Position numbers and translations under genes: made by a program. This document shows, in pieces, positions 9,992 through 19,372 of a DNA stretch of 64,000 nucleotides. The notes under the pieces were generated by a model that made no database searches, had not been told where the DNA came from, and was given only the letters and a program-made list of their open reading frames with translations. Each line of letters opens with the position of its first letter. The first letter of the stretch is position 1. Source of the DNA: Sphingomonas sp. MA1305 (GTDB taxonomy: Bacteria; Pseudomonadota; Alphaproteobacteria; Sphingomonadales; Sphingomonadaceae); the NCBI RefSeq assembly GCF_016107325.1, contig NZ_RCVT01000006.1, forward strand, positions 62,001 to 126,000, read 5' to 3'.

Positions 9992-11162
9992 CCTGTCCGT
10001 ATCTCCCTCTCCCCCGACTGTCGCATTCGTATGGGACAATTTGGGGTTCATGCATGATGAACGCATTATCGCTGTCGCGGCAGCCGAGCCTGCCGCGCGG
10101 ATCGTCGGCATCGAGCTCTATGCCAACAGCCACGAATATGGTTGGCGCAGCGATACCATGGCACCGTTCGAGAAGCGCAGTTTGTTTGCTGGCGACCGGC
10201 GCGGGCGGCACAGCCGAGTTACGCTCGCATATCGCGTGGTGCGAAGCTGCTGGGCGGTGAGAGCACGCCACGTATTTATGTGTGGTCACGGCACACCGGG
10301 CATCTTTCTAGCCAGCCTCGCCTTACGGTTAATTGGTACGCGGGTCTATGCGATGACCGATAGCAAGTATGACGATATGCCGCGCCGCTTGCCCAAGGAG
10401 ATTGCCAAGGCGGCATATTACCGGTTGTTCTCCGGCGCGATCGTCGCCTCCTCGCGGGCGGCTGATTATCTGCGCTTCCTAGGATTCGGCCGCCGGCCAA
10501 TTGTTTTCGACTATGACAATCGCTCGGTCGCGGCCATCCGGCAGGCGATCGGCGATGTTGCACAGCCCGTTTTTGCAGATCGCCCGTTCGTCTGCATTGC
10601 CCGACTGGTACCGAAGAAAAACCATTCTCTGTTGCTGCGCGCCTTTGCGCATTATGCCGCAGAGCAACGGGCCTCGCCGCGGCGACTGGTGCTGTGTGGA
10701 TCGGGGGCGCTAGAGGATGAGCTGCGCGCGCTTGCCGAAACGCTGGGGATTGCAGAACTGGTCGATTTTCGCGGCTGGGAAGACGAAACCGTGGTCGCAC
10801 GTACACTGTCGCAGGGACTTTGCTTGGTTCTAGCAAGCCGTGAGGAGCAGTTTGGAATCGCGGTCATCGAAGCGCTGGCGGCCGGCCGGCCGGTGATCGT
10901 AACCGAGCCAGTGGGAGCGCGCGACTGTTTCGTTCGTACGGCACGAGAGGGGTTCGTGGTTGAACCCGATAATGTTGAAGGTCTTGCCTTCTTCATGGCG
11001 TTACTGGGCCGGGACGAGGCGCTGTGGAGAACAATGTGCGGACATGCGCTGGCAACTGCGACCCGAACCGACGCGAGCGCGTTCGCACGCTCAGCTTGGT
11101 CGCTGATCCATGCGGGTCACGAGACACCATCGACCCGGGACATCGGCAGTTCGATGGCTTAA
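9981..11162 (+). CDS. Glycosyltransferase family 4
   Basis: A 393-residue GT-B fold enzyme starting with GTG inside the flippase gene. The nucleotide-sugar half contains CIARLVPKKNHSLLLRAF and the canonical EX7E motif in EEQFGIAVIEALAAG near residue 290. It would add a sugar from a nucleotide donor to the undecaprenyl-linked chain on the cytoplasmic side. The donor cannot be told from sequence. A weak hairpin followed by T residues is found about 90 bases downstream, consistent with the end of this two-gene operon. Confidence 0.85.
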   Translation: MRADLSVSPSPPTVAFVWDNLGFMHDERIIAVAAAEPAARIVGIELYANSHEYGWRSDTMAPFEKRSLFAGDRRGRHSRVTLAYRVVRSCWAVRARHVFMCGHGTPGIFLASLALRLIGTRVYAMTDSKYDDMPRRLPKEIAKAAYYRLFSGAIVASSRAADYLRFLGFGRRPIVFDYDNRSVAAIRQAIGDVAQPVFADRPFVCIARLVPKKNHSLLLRAFAHYAAEQRASPRRLVLCGSGALEDELRALAETLGIAELVDFRGWEDETVVARTLSQGLCLVLASREEQFGIAVIEALAAGRPVIVTEPVGARDCFVRTAREGFVVEPDNVEGLAFFMALLGRDEALWRTMCGHALATATRTDASAFARSAWSLIHAGHETPSTRDIGSSMA

Positions 11163-11246
11163 AAGGCGTAATCGGCACCCCATTATCTCATTAGTCGTAA
11201 TAATAATCGAAGAATTCGCCATACTGCGCGGGCTTTATTGATTTTC

Positions 11247-11275
11247 AAAGATATGTCGCAGTACGCGATCTTTTT
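11247..11275 (+). terminator. Possible terminator after glycosyltransferase
   Basis: AAAGA and TCTTT flank an inner TCGC-AGTAC-GCGA hairpin, with a four-base bulge, and the right side ends in five T residues. It lies about 85 bases after the stop at 11162. It is weak compared with a textbook terminator. Confidence 0.4.
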
Positions 11276-11330
11276 GTATCCTTGACGGTAAATTACCATG
11301 CATGGGGTTGGTTTGGCGAGAAAATTGCCA

Positions 11331-11349
11331 TATGATTAAGAAAATCATA
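11331..11349. repeat. 7-bp inverted repeat in AT-rich region
   Basis: TATGATT, a five-base spacer (AAGAA), then AATCATA. It may be an operator for the downstream operon. There is no direct evidence of binding. Confidence 0.3.
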
Positions 11350-11675
11350 CATTTACAATAGAGATTACTAATATTGCCCTGGCGTGAGATAATTTTTTGC
11401 CGCAACGGGTATATTTTTTAAATTGTATGATTGTCCTAATAATTATTCGGTAAGGGAGCCGTTTATAATGGCGGGACCGTGCGATTTACTCGATGATTTG
11501 GACAAAGTTGCAACTTTGCGTCTTTGACTGGATGCGCCGATTTGTTGATTGCTATAAGTCGTGTGCAGGCACGGATTGACCGTCCTGTCGGAGGAGGGCA
11601 GCCGCGAAGGGATTTGCGGCACCTGCGTTGCTCCGCTAAGCGCCGAGTTATAAGGCAGTCGTCGAAGGGTGATGC

Positions 11676-13061
11676 ATGAACGTCTTGGCCGGGATCTCAC
11701 ACGGCACCACTAGGCTCGACACTGTGGCGATCGCCAATCGGCGTCACCGCCGCTTTCTCAGCCACTCGTTGCTTCTCGCTAGCGACATCCTTGCGATCGT
11801 GGTCCCGTTTTTGATAGCAAACATAATCTATTGGGGATCTGCAGGCAGTAGTCATGGCGTGACAATCCTCGCGCTGCTGATCCCCGCTTATTCTGTGTTT
11901 GCAAGTCTTAATCATACCTTCTCTGATAGCTCTCTAGAGCGGCTGCGCTACGGTGCTGTGCGCAGCATGAAGGCGGTCATGCTTGCGGCAATGGCGATCC
12001 TTCTCGTCGCTTACATGCTGAAGGTTGGCTCACATTTTTCTCGTGCTGTGTTCGCAACTGGTTTCGCCGGCACATTGATTGCGATACCGGTGTTGCGGCT
12101 TTTGCTGGTGAGACGTGTTCAGACCATTCTAGGTGGTTCTCCTTTTACAACGGTCGTGGTCGTTGATGGCGTTTCCTATAACCGCCAACCCGACGAGCTG
12201 GTACTGACGGCCACTGAACTCGGCTTCGATCCCGACAGCTCCGATCCACTCGGTTTCCATCGGCTCGCGGATATTCTCTGTCGGGCTGATCGCGTCGTCA
12301 TTGCTTGCCGGCCGGATCACTATGCGCGCTGGTCTTCTATCCTGAAAAGCATGACCGTCGATGGAGAGATCGTCGATACGCTGGGCGAACTCGATCTGAT
12401 TGGGATCGGTCGGCATGCAGGGCGACAGACTTTCGTGGTGGCCGCCGGTCCACTGTCGCTTGGCGACCGGATCATCAAGCGGATGCTCGATATCATGGTA
12501 TCGCTAATTGCCTTGATCATGCTGTCGCCGCTATTTGCTGTGATTGCAATCGCGATCCGCGTGGAGAGTGCCGGGCCCGTGTTCTTTCGTCAGCCGCGGA
12601 TCGGTCGCGACAATCGTATTTTCTCGATCTATAAGTTCCGCAGTATGTTCGCTGAGGCTTGCGATCCAACGGCCTCAGCGCTTACGACACGCAGTGATCC
12701 ACGAGTCACGCGCGTCGGCGATTTTATTCGACGTACCAGCATCGATGAGTTGCCACAGCTCATCAATGTGATGCGCGGCACGATGAGCATTGTTGGTCCG
12801 CGTCCGCACCCGCTGGGCGCAAAAGCCGCCGACCTACTCTACTGGGATATCGATCCACGTTATCGTCAACGTCACTCGATGAAGCCGGGCATGACCGGAT
12901 TGGCTCAGATCCGTGGATTCCGCGGTAATACGGAGCGGGTTGAGGATCTGACCAATCGGCTTCAATCCGACCTGGAATATGCCGTAAACTGGTCGGTCTG
13001 GCGTGATATCGGTATTATCTTCGCCACATTTGCCATCCTCCGTCATAAAAACGCCTTCTGA
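11676..13061 (+). CDS. Priming undecaprenyl-phosphate sugar phosphotransferase (left copy)
   Basis: A 461-residue polyprenol-phosphate hexose-1-phosphate transferase of the WcaJ/GumD/SpsB type. About five N-terminal helices precede a flavodoxin-like middle and a catalytic C-terminal domain. The latter shows [32 protein letters not shown] (the Asp-Glu pair), SIVGPRPH and [12 protein letters not shown]. It starts repeat-unit synthesis by loading a sugar phosphate onto undecaprenyl phosphate. A second, clearly paralogous copy lies at 32716-34101; the catalytic domains share most motifs and both end in N-A-(F/Y). It heads a plus-strand operon with galE and transferases. Confidence 0.92.
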   Translation: MNVLAGISHGTTRLDTVAIANRRHRRFLSHSLLLASDILAIVVPFLIANIIYWGSAGSSHGVTILALLIPAYSVFASLNHTFSDSSLERLRYGAVRSMKAVMLAAMAILLVAYMLKVGSHFSRAVFATGFAGTLIAIPVLRLLLVRRVQTILGGSPFTTVVVVDGVSYNRQPDELVLTATELGFDPDSSDPLGFHRLADILCRADRVVIACRPDHYARWSSILKSMTVDGEIVDTLGELDLIGIGRHAGRQTFVVAAGPLSLGDRIIKRMLDIMVSLIALIMLSPLFAVIAIAIRVESAGPVFFRQPRIGRDNRIFSIYKFRSMFAEACDPTASALTTRSDPRVTRVGDFIRRTSIDELPQLINVMRGTMSIVGPRPHPLGAKAADLLYWDIDPRYRQRHSMKPGMTGLAQIRGFRGNTERVEDLTNRLQSDLEYAVNWSVWRDIGIIFATFAILRHKNAF

Positions 13062-13082
13062 CGAAGCACGGAATCCTGATCT

Positions 13083-14057
13083 ATGAGAGTCTTAGTGACG
13101 GGGGGCGCCGGTTATATCGGCAGTCATACCTGTAAGGCGCTGGCACTGGCCGGCCACAAACCGATCGTTTTTGATAATTTAAGTACGGGACATCGGCGAT
13201 CCGTCAAATGGGGTGACTTCATCCACGGTGATATCACCGATCCAACCGCGATGGGTGAGGCGCTTGCCGCATCACGAGCGGATGCGGTGATCCATTTTGC
13301 CGCGAGCGCTTATGTCGGCGAATCGATGCGGCTCCCACGGCATTATTATCGAAATAATGTGGTCGGCACATTATCGTTGCTTGATGCAATGGCGGCACGC
13401 GGCATGCGACGACTGATCTTTTCCAGCTCGTGCGCTACCTATGGTGTGCCAGAAACCTTGCCAATCAACGAGATGGCAAGGCAGGCGCCGATCAATCCCT
13501 ATGGCGACAGCAAGCTCGTTTGCGAATCCATGGCGCGGGCCGCGGCGACGGCGGACGGACTATCATGCATCGCCCTACGCTACTTCAACGCCTGCGGTGC
13601 CGATCCTGAAGGGGAAATCGGTGAGGATCACGACCCGGAAACCCATGTTATCCCATTGATCCTGCGGAGCGCTGCAGGTGGGCCAGCCTTCACGATCTTT
13701 GGAACCGATTACCCGACGCCAGACGGCACCTGCATTCGCGACTACCTCCACGTCAGCGACCTTGCCGATGCGCACGTTCGGGCTCTCGACCATCTGAGCG
13801 AATATGCCGGGTTCGAGGCATTGAACCTGGGAACTGGACATGGCCATTCGGTGCGCGAGATTGTGCATGTGGTAGAGCAGCGTCTTGGTCGCCCGCTCGA
13901 TTTGCGACAGGCGGAAAGGCGTCCTGGCGATCCTCCCGAACTGGTTGCCGATGCACGGCGTGCTGCCGCAACGTTCGGGTGGACGCCACGGTATTCCAAC
14001 CTGTCCACCATCATTGATACGGCCTGGTCCTGGATGAATGCGCAAGTTACCTCATGA
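13083..14057 (+). CDS. galE: UDP-glucose 4-epimerase
   Basis: A 324-residue extended SDR that interconverts UDP-glucose and UDP-galactose. It shows TGGAGYIGSH at the N-terminus, SSSCATYG with the catalytic Ser, and NPYGDSKLVCE with the Tyr/Lys pair. The substrate-binding segment RYFNACGADP is typical of GalE. It lies 21 bases after the priming transferase and its stop overlaps the next start (ATGA), so it belongs to the same operon and supplies galactose for the repeat unit. Confidence 0.93.
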   Translation: MRVLVTGGAGYIGSHTCKALALAGHKPIVFDNLSTGHRRSVKWGDFIHGDITDPTAMGEALAASRADAVIHFAASAYVGESMRLPRHYYRNNVVGTLSLLDAMAARGMRRLIFSSSCATYGVPETLPINEMARQAPINPYGDSKLVCESMARAAATADGLSCIALRYFNACGADPEGEIGEDHDPETHVIPLILRSAAGGPAFTIFGTDYPTPDGTCIRDYLHVSDLADAHVRALDHLSEYAGFEALNLGTGHGHSVREIVHVVEQRLGRPLDLRQAERRPGDPPELVADARRAAATFGWTPRYSNLSTIIDTAWSWMNAQVTS

Positions 14058-15307
14058 AGATTCTTGTTGTTGGGATTGCCTACGCGCCAGAGATCATTTC
14101 TACGGGACTTTACAACACTGGAATGTGTGAAGGACTGGCGGCACGGGGTAACGCCGTGTCGATCATTACAACCGTTCCTTATTATCCGCAGTGGCGCGTC
14201 TGGCAGGGCTGGCGAGGGATGCGCTGGCGGCGTGAGCGCGAGAATGATGTCGATGTCACACGCGTCCCCGTCTATGTGCCAGCAAAGCCAACGGGTTTGC
14301 GGCGCATCGCGCTATATTTTTCGTTTCTTTGCTCGGCCTTCTTGCCCGCACTGGCCCGGGCATGGCGTGATCGTCCCGATGTGGTGATTGCGATCGCGCC
14401 GACGCTGATTGCGGCGCCGCTTGCCTTGCTCTGCGCTCGTATTTCCGGGGCAAAAGCCTTGATCCACGTTCAGGATTTTGAGGTTGGCGCAGCTTTGGGG
14501 ACAGGACTGCTTGATAAACAAGGTATCATCGCACGTCTGGCAGGCTGGTTCGAACAAACGATTATCCGCCGTTTCGATCTCGCGACAAGCATCAGCCCAC
14601 AGATGTGTAGAAGGCTCGCATGGCTGCGCGGCAGTGATGCTGACATATATCAATTGCGCAACTGGAGCGACACGAATGCGGTCATGCCGCTTGATCGCCC
14701 ATCGATATTCCGCGATCGCTGGAATATCAAAACCCCGCATGTCGTGCTCTATGCCGGCAATCTCGGTAACAAGCAGGGCATAGAAATCCTAACCCATGTT
14801 GCGGCTGTGCTCGCTCCGCGTGGCGACGTGACCGTCGTGATCTGCGGTGAGGGTCCTGCACGCGACGGATTAGCAAGGGCTGCCACGGGCATCCCCAACA
14901 TCAGGATGGAACCCCTGCAGGACATTACCCAGCTATCTGACTTGCTTGGACTGGCGACACTCCATGTCATTCCGCAACGTCCGCAGGTCGCCGACATGGT
15001 ACTACCGTCGAAGCTTACCAACATCTTTGCCTCGGGACGCCCGGTGATCGTCACAGCTGAATCCGATACCGGCCTTGCCCATGAGATTGAGGGGGCGGGT
15101 GTAGTGGTACCACCGGAGGATCCCGACGCTCTCGCTGGGGCGATCGCGGCGCTGCTTGATGATCCTACCAAGCGTACGGCGCTTGGGTGCGAGGCGCGCC
15201 AGAAGGCCGAGCGGGACTGGGGACGCGAGATGATCCTCGATCGATTTGACGATTGGCTGCACGTAGCCGTCGGTGTGCCCAATCGACTAAGCGGAGAAAT
15301 CCACTGA
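14054..15307 (+). CDS. WcaI-like glycosyltransferase family 4
   Basis: A 417-residue GT-B enzyme whose N-terminus (GIAYAPEIISTGLYNTGMCEGLA, quoted in parts: GIAYAPE, TGLYNTGM) and YYPQWRVWQGW segment resemble the colanic-acid transferase WcaI. The C-terminal half has YAGNLGNKQGIEIL and PSKLTNIFASGRPV, the donor-binding region. It overlaps galE by 4 bases and the methyltransferase by 1. It acts at the cytoplasmic membrane on the lipid-linked intermediate. The transferred sugar is not identifiable, although fucose, galactose or glucuronate are plausible given the precursors encoded nearby. Confidence 0.85.
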   Translation: MKILVVGIAYAPEIISTGLYNTGMCEGLAARGNAVSIITTVPYYPQWRVWQGWRGMRWRRERENDVDVTRVPVYVPAKPTGLRRIALYFSFLCSAFLPALARAWRDRPDVVIAIAPTLIAAPLALLCARISGAKALIHVQDFEVGAALGTGLLDKQGIIARLAGWFEQTIIRRFDLATSISPQMCRRLAWLRGSDADIYQLRNWSDTNAVMPLDRPSIFRDRWNIKTPHVVLYAGNLGNKQGIEILTHVAAVLAPRGDVTVVICGEGPARDGLARAATGIPNIRMEPLQDITQLSDLLGLATLHVIPQRPQVADMVLPSKLTNIFASGRPVIVTAESDTGLAHEIEGAGVVVPPEDPDALAGAIAALLDDPTKRTALGCEARQKAERDWGREMILDRFDDWLHVAVGVPNRLSGEIH

Positions 15308-16035
15308 TGCCCATCGCAGCGAAGCTTGCCAAGCTCGTCCGGCTCGCTCGCCGCCCTCGCCTGTGGCGGACGGCGCTCGTCCATCGTGTTGTTGGCGCAG
15401 TGGAGCATGACTGGCCGATTCGATTCACCCAGGCCGCAACGCTCATTGATGCGGGTGCGAACCGTGGTCAGTTCAGCACCCTCTTCCACGCGCTACGACC
15501 TAACGCCACGATTCTCGCTTTCGAGCCACTGCCTGAAGCTGCCGACGCTTATGCGGCGCTGTTTGCGAATGTGCCTAACGTTCATCTTCATCGCATGGCT
15601 TTATCCGATCGTACTGGATCTGCGACCTTTCACATTGCCGATCGAGCCGACAGCTCCTCTCTGCTCGCACCTGGGACTGGTCAAGAAGCCGCTTTTAACG
15701 TGCGCTGCGCCCGCACGATCGACGTGCGGGTAGATAGACTTGATCGGCAGGTCGATATGTCGAAGCTAAGCCGACCGATTATGCTCAAGATCGATGTGCA
15801 GGGCGCCGAGTTGGACGTTTTGCGCGGGACCGATAATCTTGATGCCGTCGATTTTGTCTATGTAGAACTTTCTTTCGTCCCATTGTACGAGCGCCAAGCA
15901 CTGTTTGATGACGTCGCGTCGTTTCTTCGAAATGAACAATTTGAGCTGGCAGGTGTGTTTAATCAGGTCATCACGAACCGGTTTGGGCCAACCCAAGCCG
16001 ATTTTCTGTTCCGTAACGCTCGTGTCCTTAGCTAA
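15307..16035 (+). CDS. FkbM-family methyltransferase
   Basis: A 242-residue SAM-dependent O-methyltransferase. The SAM motif LIDAGANRGQFS is at about residues 45-56, followed by FEPLPEAA and the family signature LKIDVQGAELDVLRG. An earlier start at 15253 exists in the same frame. The ATG at 15307 is preferred because it overlaps the preceding stop (TGATG). In polysaccharide loci such enzymes methylate a hydroxyl of a sugar residue, so a methylated sugar in the EPS is a reasonable inference. Confidence 0.85.
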   Translation: MPIAAKLAKLVRLARRPRLWRTALVHRVVGAVEHDWPIRFTQAATLIDAGANRGQFSTLFHALRPNATILAFEPLPEAADAYAALFANVPNVHLHRMALSDRTGSATFHIADRADSSSLLAPGTGQEAAFNVRCARTIDVRVDRLDRQVDMSKLSRPIMLKIDVQGAELDVLRGTDNLDAVDFVYVELSFVPLYERQALFDDVASFLRNEQFELAGVFNQVITNRFGPTQADFLFRNARVLS

Positions 16036-16075
16036 GCGGTCGACTGTGCTTCAGTCTGCGCCTAAAGATTCAGCC

Positions 16076-17167
16076 ATGGGGAAAAAACGCCCAATCTGTT
16101 TCTTTGGTCCTCTCCCTCCGCCGGTTCATGGCATGGCAAAGGCAAATGCGGAAATGATCGCGGCGCTGGCACGTGAACGACCTATTGCTATATTGAACAT
16201 ATCGGCAGCCGGATTAACGCGTAATGCGCGGTATCATCTTGTTAAACTTGGGCGCATTTCCGGTGCTTATCTTCGGCTACTATGGGCGCGGAGCCGCCAT
16301 GCTCGACTACTGTATGCCTCTGTCGATGATGGTCTAGGCGGTTGGTGGACGGCACTTACAGCGCTGATAGCGCGTCTGATGGGGATGCGCATCTATCTCC
16401 ATCATCACAGTTTCCGATACATCGTTAAGCGAAGCCATGCTCATGCCGTGCTGGCCTGGTGTGCAGGTAGGGACGCGGTCCACATTGTCCTGTGTCCGCA
16501 GATGGCTGCACGCCTGACGGAAACCTACCCCCTTATTGGTTTGTCTCGGATTGTGCCTAACAGCGTCGACGAGCGGCCCCCGGCTGCTGGTTCATCTCAC
16601 CGAACGGGCCCGTTGCGGATCGGCATGCTGGCCAATCTTACTTTTGCCAAAGGGCTGGATACGTTCGTTGAGTTAGCAGAAGCGGCGTGGGCCCAAGATA
16701 TAGCGGTTGAGGCGGTGCTCGCCGGTCCTATTCCGATTGCGGCGGAGCGTGAAGCGACCGAAGCGGCGGTGGAGCGTAGTGGTGGCGGCCTTACTTGGCT
16801 AGGACCGGTTTCGGGGGCGGAGAAGGAGGCGTTTTTCGCCGAAATCGATTTGCTTATCCTGCCTACCCGTTATCCAACGGAAGCCTATCCATTGGTGTTA
16901 CTGGAAGCACTGGTACGCGGGGTGGGCACTATTGCACATGAGCGCGGCTGTATCGGTGCCCTGACAGTCCATCCCGAGGCAATTGCCATTCCGGTGGATG
17001 CTGACTTTATTGCTTTAGCCCTGCCTCTACTTATGAAGATGGCCGCGATGCCCACCAGTGCTCGCGCGGCTAAACGTAAAACCATTCAAACGGCGGCAAT
17101 CGCGCTCAACGCTACTAATGCGCAAGCTCGCGAGACTTTGGTTCGTGATCTTATTGCCTTGGCATAG
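16076..17167 (+). CDS. Glycosyltransferase family 4
   Basis: A 363-residue GT-B enzyme beginning MGKKRPICFFGPLPPPVHGM; the Gly-rich loop GPLPPPVHGMA is the acceptor-site motif of this group. The C-terminal domain has GMLANLTFAKGLDTF and LPTRYPTEAYPLVLLEAL, an EX7E-type motif. The frame is open further upstream (15905), but that part overlaps the methyltransferase out of frame. It is the last gene of the plus-strand operon. Its stop codon lies inside the stem of a hairpin terminator shared with the convergent methyltransferase gene. Confidence 0.82.
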   Translation: MGKKRPICFFGPLPPPVHGMAKANAEMIAALARERPIAILNISAAGLTRNARYHLVKLGRISGAYLRLLWARSRHARLLYASVDDGLGGWWTALTALIARLMGMRIYLHHHSFRYIVKRSHAHAVLAWCAGRDAVHIVLCPQMAARLTETYPLIGLSRIVPNSVDERPPAAGSSHRTGPLRIGMLANLTFAKGLDTFVELAEAAWAQDIAVEAVLAGPIPIAAEREATEAAVERSGGGLTWLGPVSGAEKEAFFAEIDLLILPTRYPTEAYPLVLLEALVRGVGTIAHERGCIGALTVHPEAIAIPVDADFIALALPLLMKMAAMPTSARAAKRKTIQTAAIALNATNAQARETLVRDLIALA

Positions 17168-17183
17168 ATGAGCTATGCCAAGG
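17157..17183. terminator. Bidirectional hairpin terminator
   Basis: CCTTGGCATAG and CTATGCCAAGG pair perfectly over 11 bp around a five-base loop (ATGAG). It lies between two convergent genes and overlaps the stop of the transferase ending at 17167. There is no long T run. Confidence 0.6.
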
Positions 17184-17198
17184 TGATTGCGCTGGGCT

Positions 17199-17870
17199 CT
17201 ATGCCTTTCGTGCAATGGCCATTAGTTCTCGACGGTAACGCAGCCGGCTGAACAGGCTGCTAACGAGATCAAAACCCCACTCCGGGAGAAAGCGATAAAA
17301 TAATTCCTTTTTAGGAGGCCAAGCTTTCGTGCGGATAGTGACCTTATCTGGAACATAACCGGCTTCTTTCAGGGTATTGGCAAGCAGCAGTGGCGTCCAA
17401 GTGTGCAGATGATGGTCTATTGTTGGGCTAATGTCGCGTTGTGAACGCCAATCATCAAGTGGAAGAACGATTATTAGCTTTCCGTCGTCTTTTAAACGTT
17501 CGCGCAATTTCCTTAGTGCTTCGATCGGAAAGGGTACATGTTCAAGGCAGTGGTTCGACATTACCACATCAAACGTCCCCTGCTGCTCCTCGATTGTTGC
17601 AGTGACGTTGACGCCATTTATGCGTGCTTGTTCATGTGCGGCAACATTGATCTCAACGCCGTTGCGCTCCACATTTGGTATGTTGCGCAGCACCCAGCCG
17701 CCCCCGCAGCCAAAATCTAGTACGCGCGCACCGGGTTTCATATAGGGAAGATAGGCGCGGGCGCTCAGCTTCCCGCCCAAATCACCTATCTGATTTTGCC
17801 ACGCAAAATAGTCTTCCCCGCTTTTACCTTTATAATAGTTGGAGGGTGCATGCATCGTCGTGGTCGGCAT
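17199..17870 (-). CDS. Class I SAM-dependent methyltransferase
   Basis: About 223 residues. Motif I is VLDFGCGGGWVLR (about residues 53-65), followed by MSNHCLEHVPFP (motif II region) and an LKDDGKLIIVLP strand. This is the Methyltransf_11-like group. The open frame continues to 18164, but the added residues are not conserved in character and run through the inverted repeats upstream, so the ATG at 17870 (or 17855) is preferred. It converges on the EPS operon and probably methylates a polysaccharide component or lipid intermediate, which is inferred only from location. Confidence 0.8.
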   Translation of the reverse strand: MPTTTMHAPSNYYKGKSGEDYFAWQNQIGDLGGKLSARAYLPYMKPGARVLDFGCGGGWVLRNIPNVERNGVEINVAAHEQARINGVNVTATIEEQQGTFDVVMSNHCLEHVPFPIEALRKLRERLKDDGKLIIVLPLDDWRSQRDISPTIDHHLHTWTPLLLANTLKEAGYVPDKVTIRTKAWPPKKELFYRFLPEWGFDLVSSLFSRLRYRRELMAIARKA

Positions 17871-18080
17871 CTGAGGCTTTCGCTGCGTTAAGGCGGTGGA
17901 CGAATAGGCTATATCGTATGCTCGTGCGACTGCCAACACCAGCCATGCGACCCCAAGTGTAGGGGCGACAAAGACGGAAATGCCAACCACCCGAGCGCAT
18001 ACATTTGCGTAATCTTCCAAAAAGTCTCGCCGATACCCGGGGGTGATATGATGAGAGGAAGGAGGACGAGTGGTTGCGTC

Positions 18081-18129
18081 TCGGCACAAAGCGCTGTGTC
18101 CGATAACAATGATTCTCGGACACAGCGCT
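18081..18129. repeat. Overlapping inverted repeats before recombinase
   Basis: AGCGCTGTGTCCGA (18090-18103) and TCGGACACAGCGCT (18116-18129) are a perfect 14-bp inverted repeat around a 12-base spacer. The left arm can instead pair with TCGGCACA just upstream (18081-18088), giving a second, mutually exclusive hairpin. They sit about 20 bases before the likely recombinase start and could be a recombination site, an operator, or an attenuator-like structure. Confidence 0.55.
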
Positions 18130-18147
18130 AGCGTAGCGCGGAGCGCC

Positions 18148-19179
18148 ATGCCAGACAGGGGCATGGCCGGCGTCTCTCCCCTGGAATCGATCGACGTCGC
18201 GGGCGACCACGGGCAGCTCGCCGTTTCGGGCCATCCGACCCTGCCGGCGATCCTCGACGAGAAGATCGAGCAGGCGGCGGCCTATGCCAAAGCCGCCCGA
18301 TCGGCCGCGACACGCCGCGCCTATGACTCGGATTGGGCGATCTTCACCGCCTGGTGCGAAGGCCATGGCCTCGCCGCCTTGCCGGCGACGCCGGAGATCG
18401 TGCTGGTCTTCGCGAGCGACCAGGCGACCGGCGGCCTCAACCCCGCGACGATCAACCGGCGGATCGCCGCGATCGGCCATCATCATCGCGCGCACGGCTA
18501 TCCGGCACCGACGGCGATGCCGAGTGCCGGGCGGCTTGCCGAGGTGCTCGCGGGGATACGGGCGGAGCATGGTCACGCCAAAAAGCGCAAGGCGCCGGCG
18601 GATGCATCGGCGCTGAGGGACATGTTGGCGACGATTGCCGGCGACGGGCTGCGTGCCGTGCGCGACCGGGCGATCCTGGCGCTGGGCATGGCGGCCGCGC
18701 TGCGCCGGTCGGAGATCGTCGCGCTGCAGGTCGGCGACGTCGCGCTGGTGCCGCAGGGCCTGCGGCTGACGATCACCCGGTCGAAGACCGACCGCATCGG
18801 CACGGGCGCGGTGATCGCCATTCCCGAAGGCCGTCGTATCCGTCCCAAGGCGCTGCTGCTCGCCTGGATGGCCGCGGCCGGACATCAGGATGGTCCGCTG
18901 TTCCGGCGGCTGTCGCGAGGCGACGCGCTCACCGGGGCAGCGATGTCGGACCGCGCGATCGCGCGGCTGGTGCAGGATCGCGCGGCCGCGGCTGGCTACG
19001 ACCCCAGTCTGTACGGGGGCCATTCCTTACGCGCCGGCTTCCTGACCGAGGGGGCCGCACAGGGCGCGACGATCTTCAAGCTGCAGGAGGTCAGCCGGCA
19101 TAAATCGGTCCAGGTCCTGTCCGATTATGTTCGCAACGCCGAACTGTTCAAGGATCATGCCGGCGAACGCTTCCTTTGA
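18148..19179 (+). CDS. Tyrosine recombinase / integrase
   Basis: About 343 residues. The N-terminal SAM-like core-binding part contains AKAARSAATRRAYDSDW, typical of XerC/D-like and phage integrases. The catalytic domain shows AALRRSEI (first Arg), GHSLRAGF (H-x-x-R), SRHKSVQ (His) and the nucleophile in LSDYVRNAE near the end. All five key positions seem intact, so the enzyme is likely active. GTG at 18070 would also give an open frame but would translate through the inverted repeats; ATG at 18148 or 18163 is preferred. It is higher in GC than the genes on its left. No tRNA gene or clear attachment duplication was seen beside it. Confidence 0.85.
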   Translation: MPDRGMAGVSPLESIDVAGDHGQLAVSGHPTLPAILDEKIEQAAAYAKAARSAATRRAYDSDWAIFTAWCEGHGLAALPATPEIVLVFASDQATGGLNPATINRRIAAIGHHHRAHGYPAPTAMPSAGRLAEVLAGIRAEHGHAKKRKAPADASALRDMLATIAGDGLRAVRDRAILALGMAAALRRSEIVALQVGDVALVPQGLRLTITRSKTDRIGTGAVIAIPEGRRIRPKALLLAWMAAAGHQDGPLFRRLSRGDALTGAAMSDRAIARLVQDRAAAAGYDPSLYGGHSLRAGFLTEGAAQGATIFKLQEVSRHKSVQVLSDYVRNAELFKDHAGERFL

Positions 19180-19372
19180 ATTTCCGCCCGTGGCGTCATC
19201 GGAGCGATGATTTGGTGGCAAGGGTCGGCGTCGCATAAGTCGCCTGCGCCGTCGCAGCGCCGCAGCCATACGCGATCCGCATGCCGGTTGTTGATCCCAA
19301 TGGGACGGTATCGATGTCGGATTGAGCAGTCTGTCTGACCAGCGGGCCGGCAGTTGCGTCAAAATGGCACAG

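Larger units (their letters stand above)
11163..11675. promoter_or_regulatory. AT-rich intergenic region upstream of priming transferase
   Basis: This 513-base gap has no convincing gene and is far richer in A+T than its surroundings, especially 11180-11460. It contains a bulged hairpin with T run (11247-11275), a TATGATT/AATCATA inverted repeat (11331-11349) and a near-perfect palindrome CCTAATAATTATTCGG (11435-11450). It probably holds the promoter and regulator sites for the following five-gene EPS operon. Confidence 0.5.

Noticed and set aside
18333..19103. A 256-codon frame inside the recombinase gene
   Set aside because: Out-of-frame shadow with an Arg/Gly-rich product; the recombinase frame has all catalytic residues.
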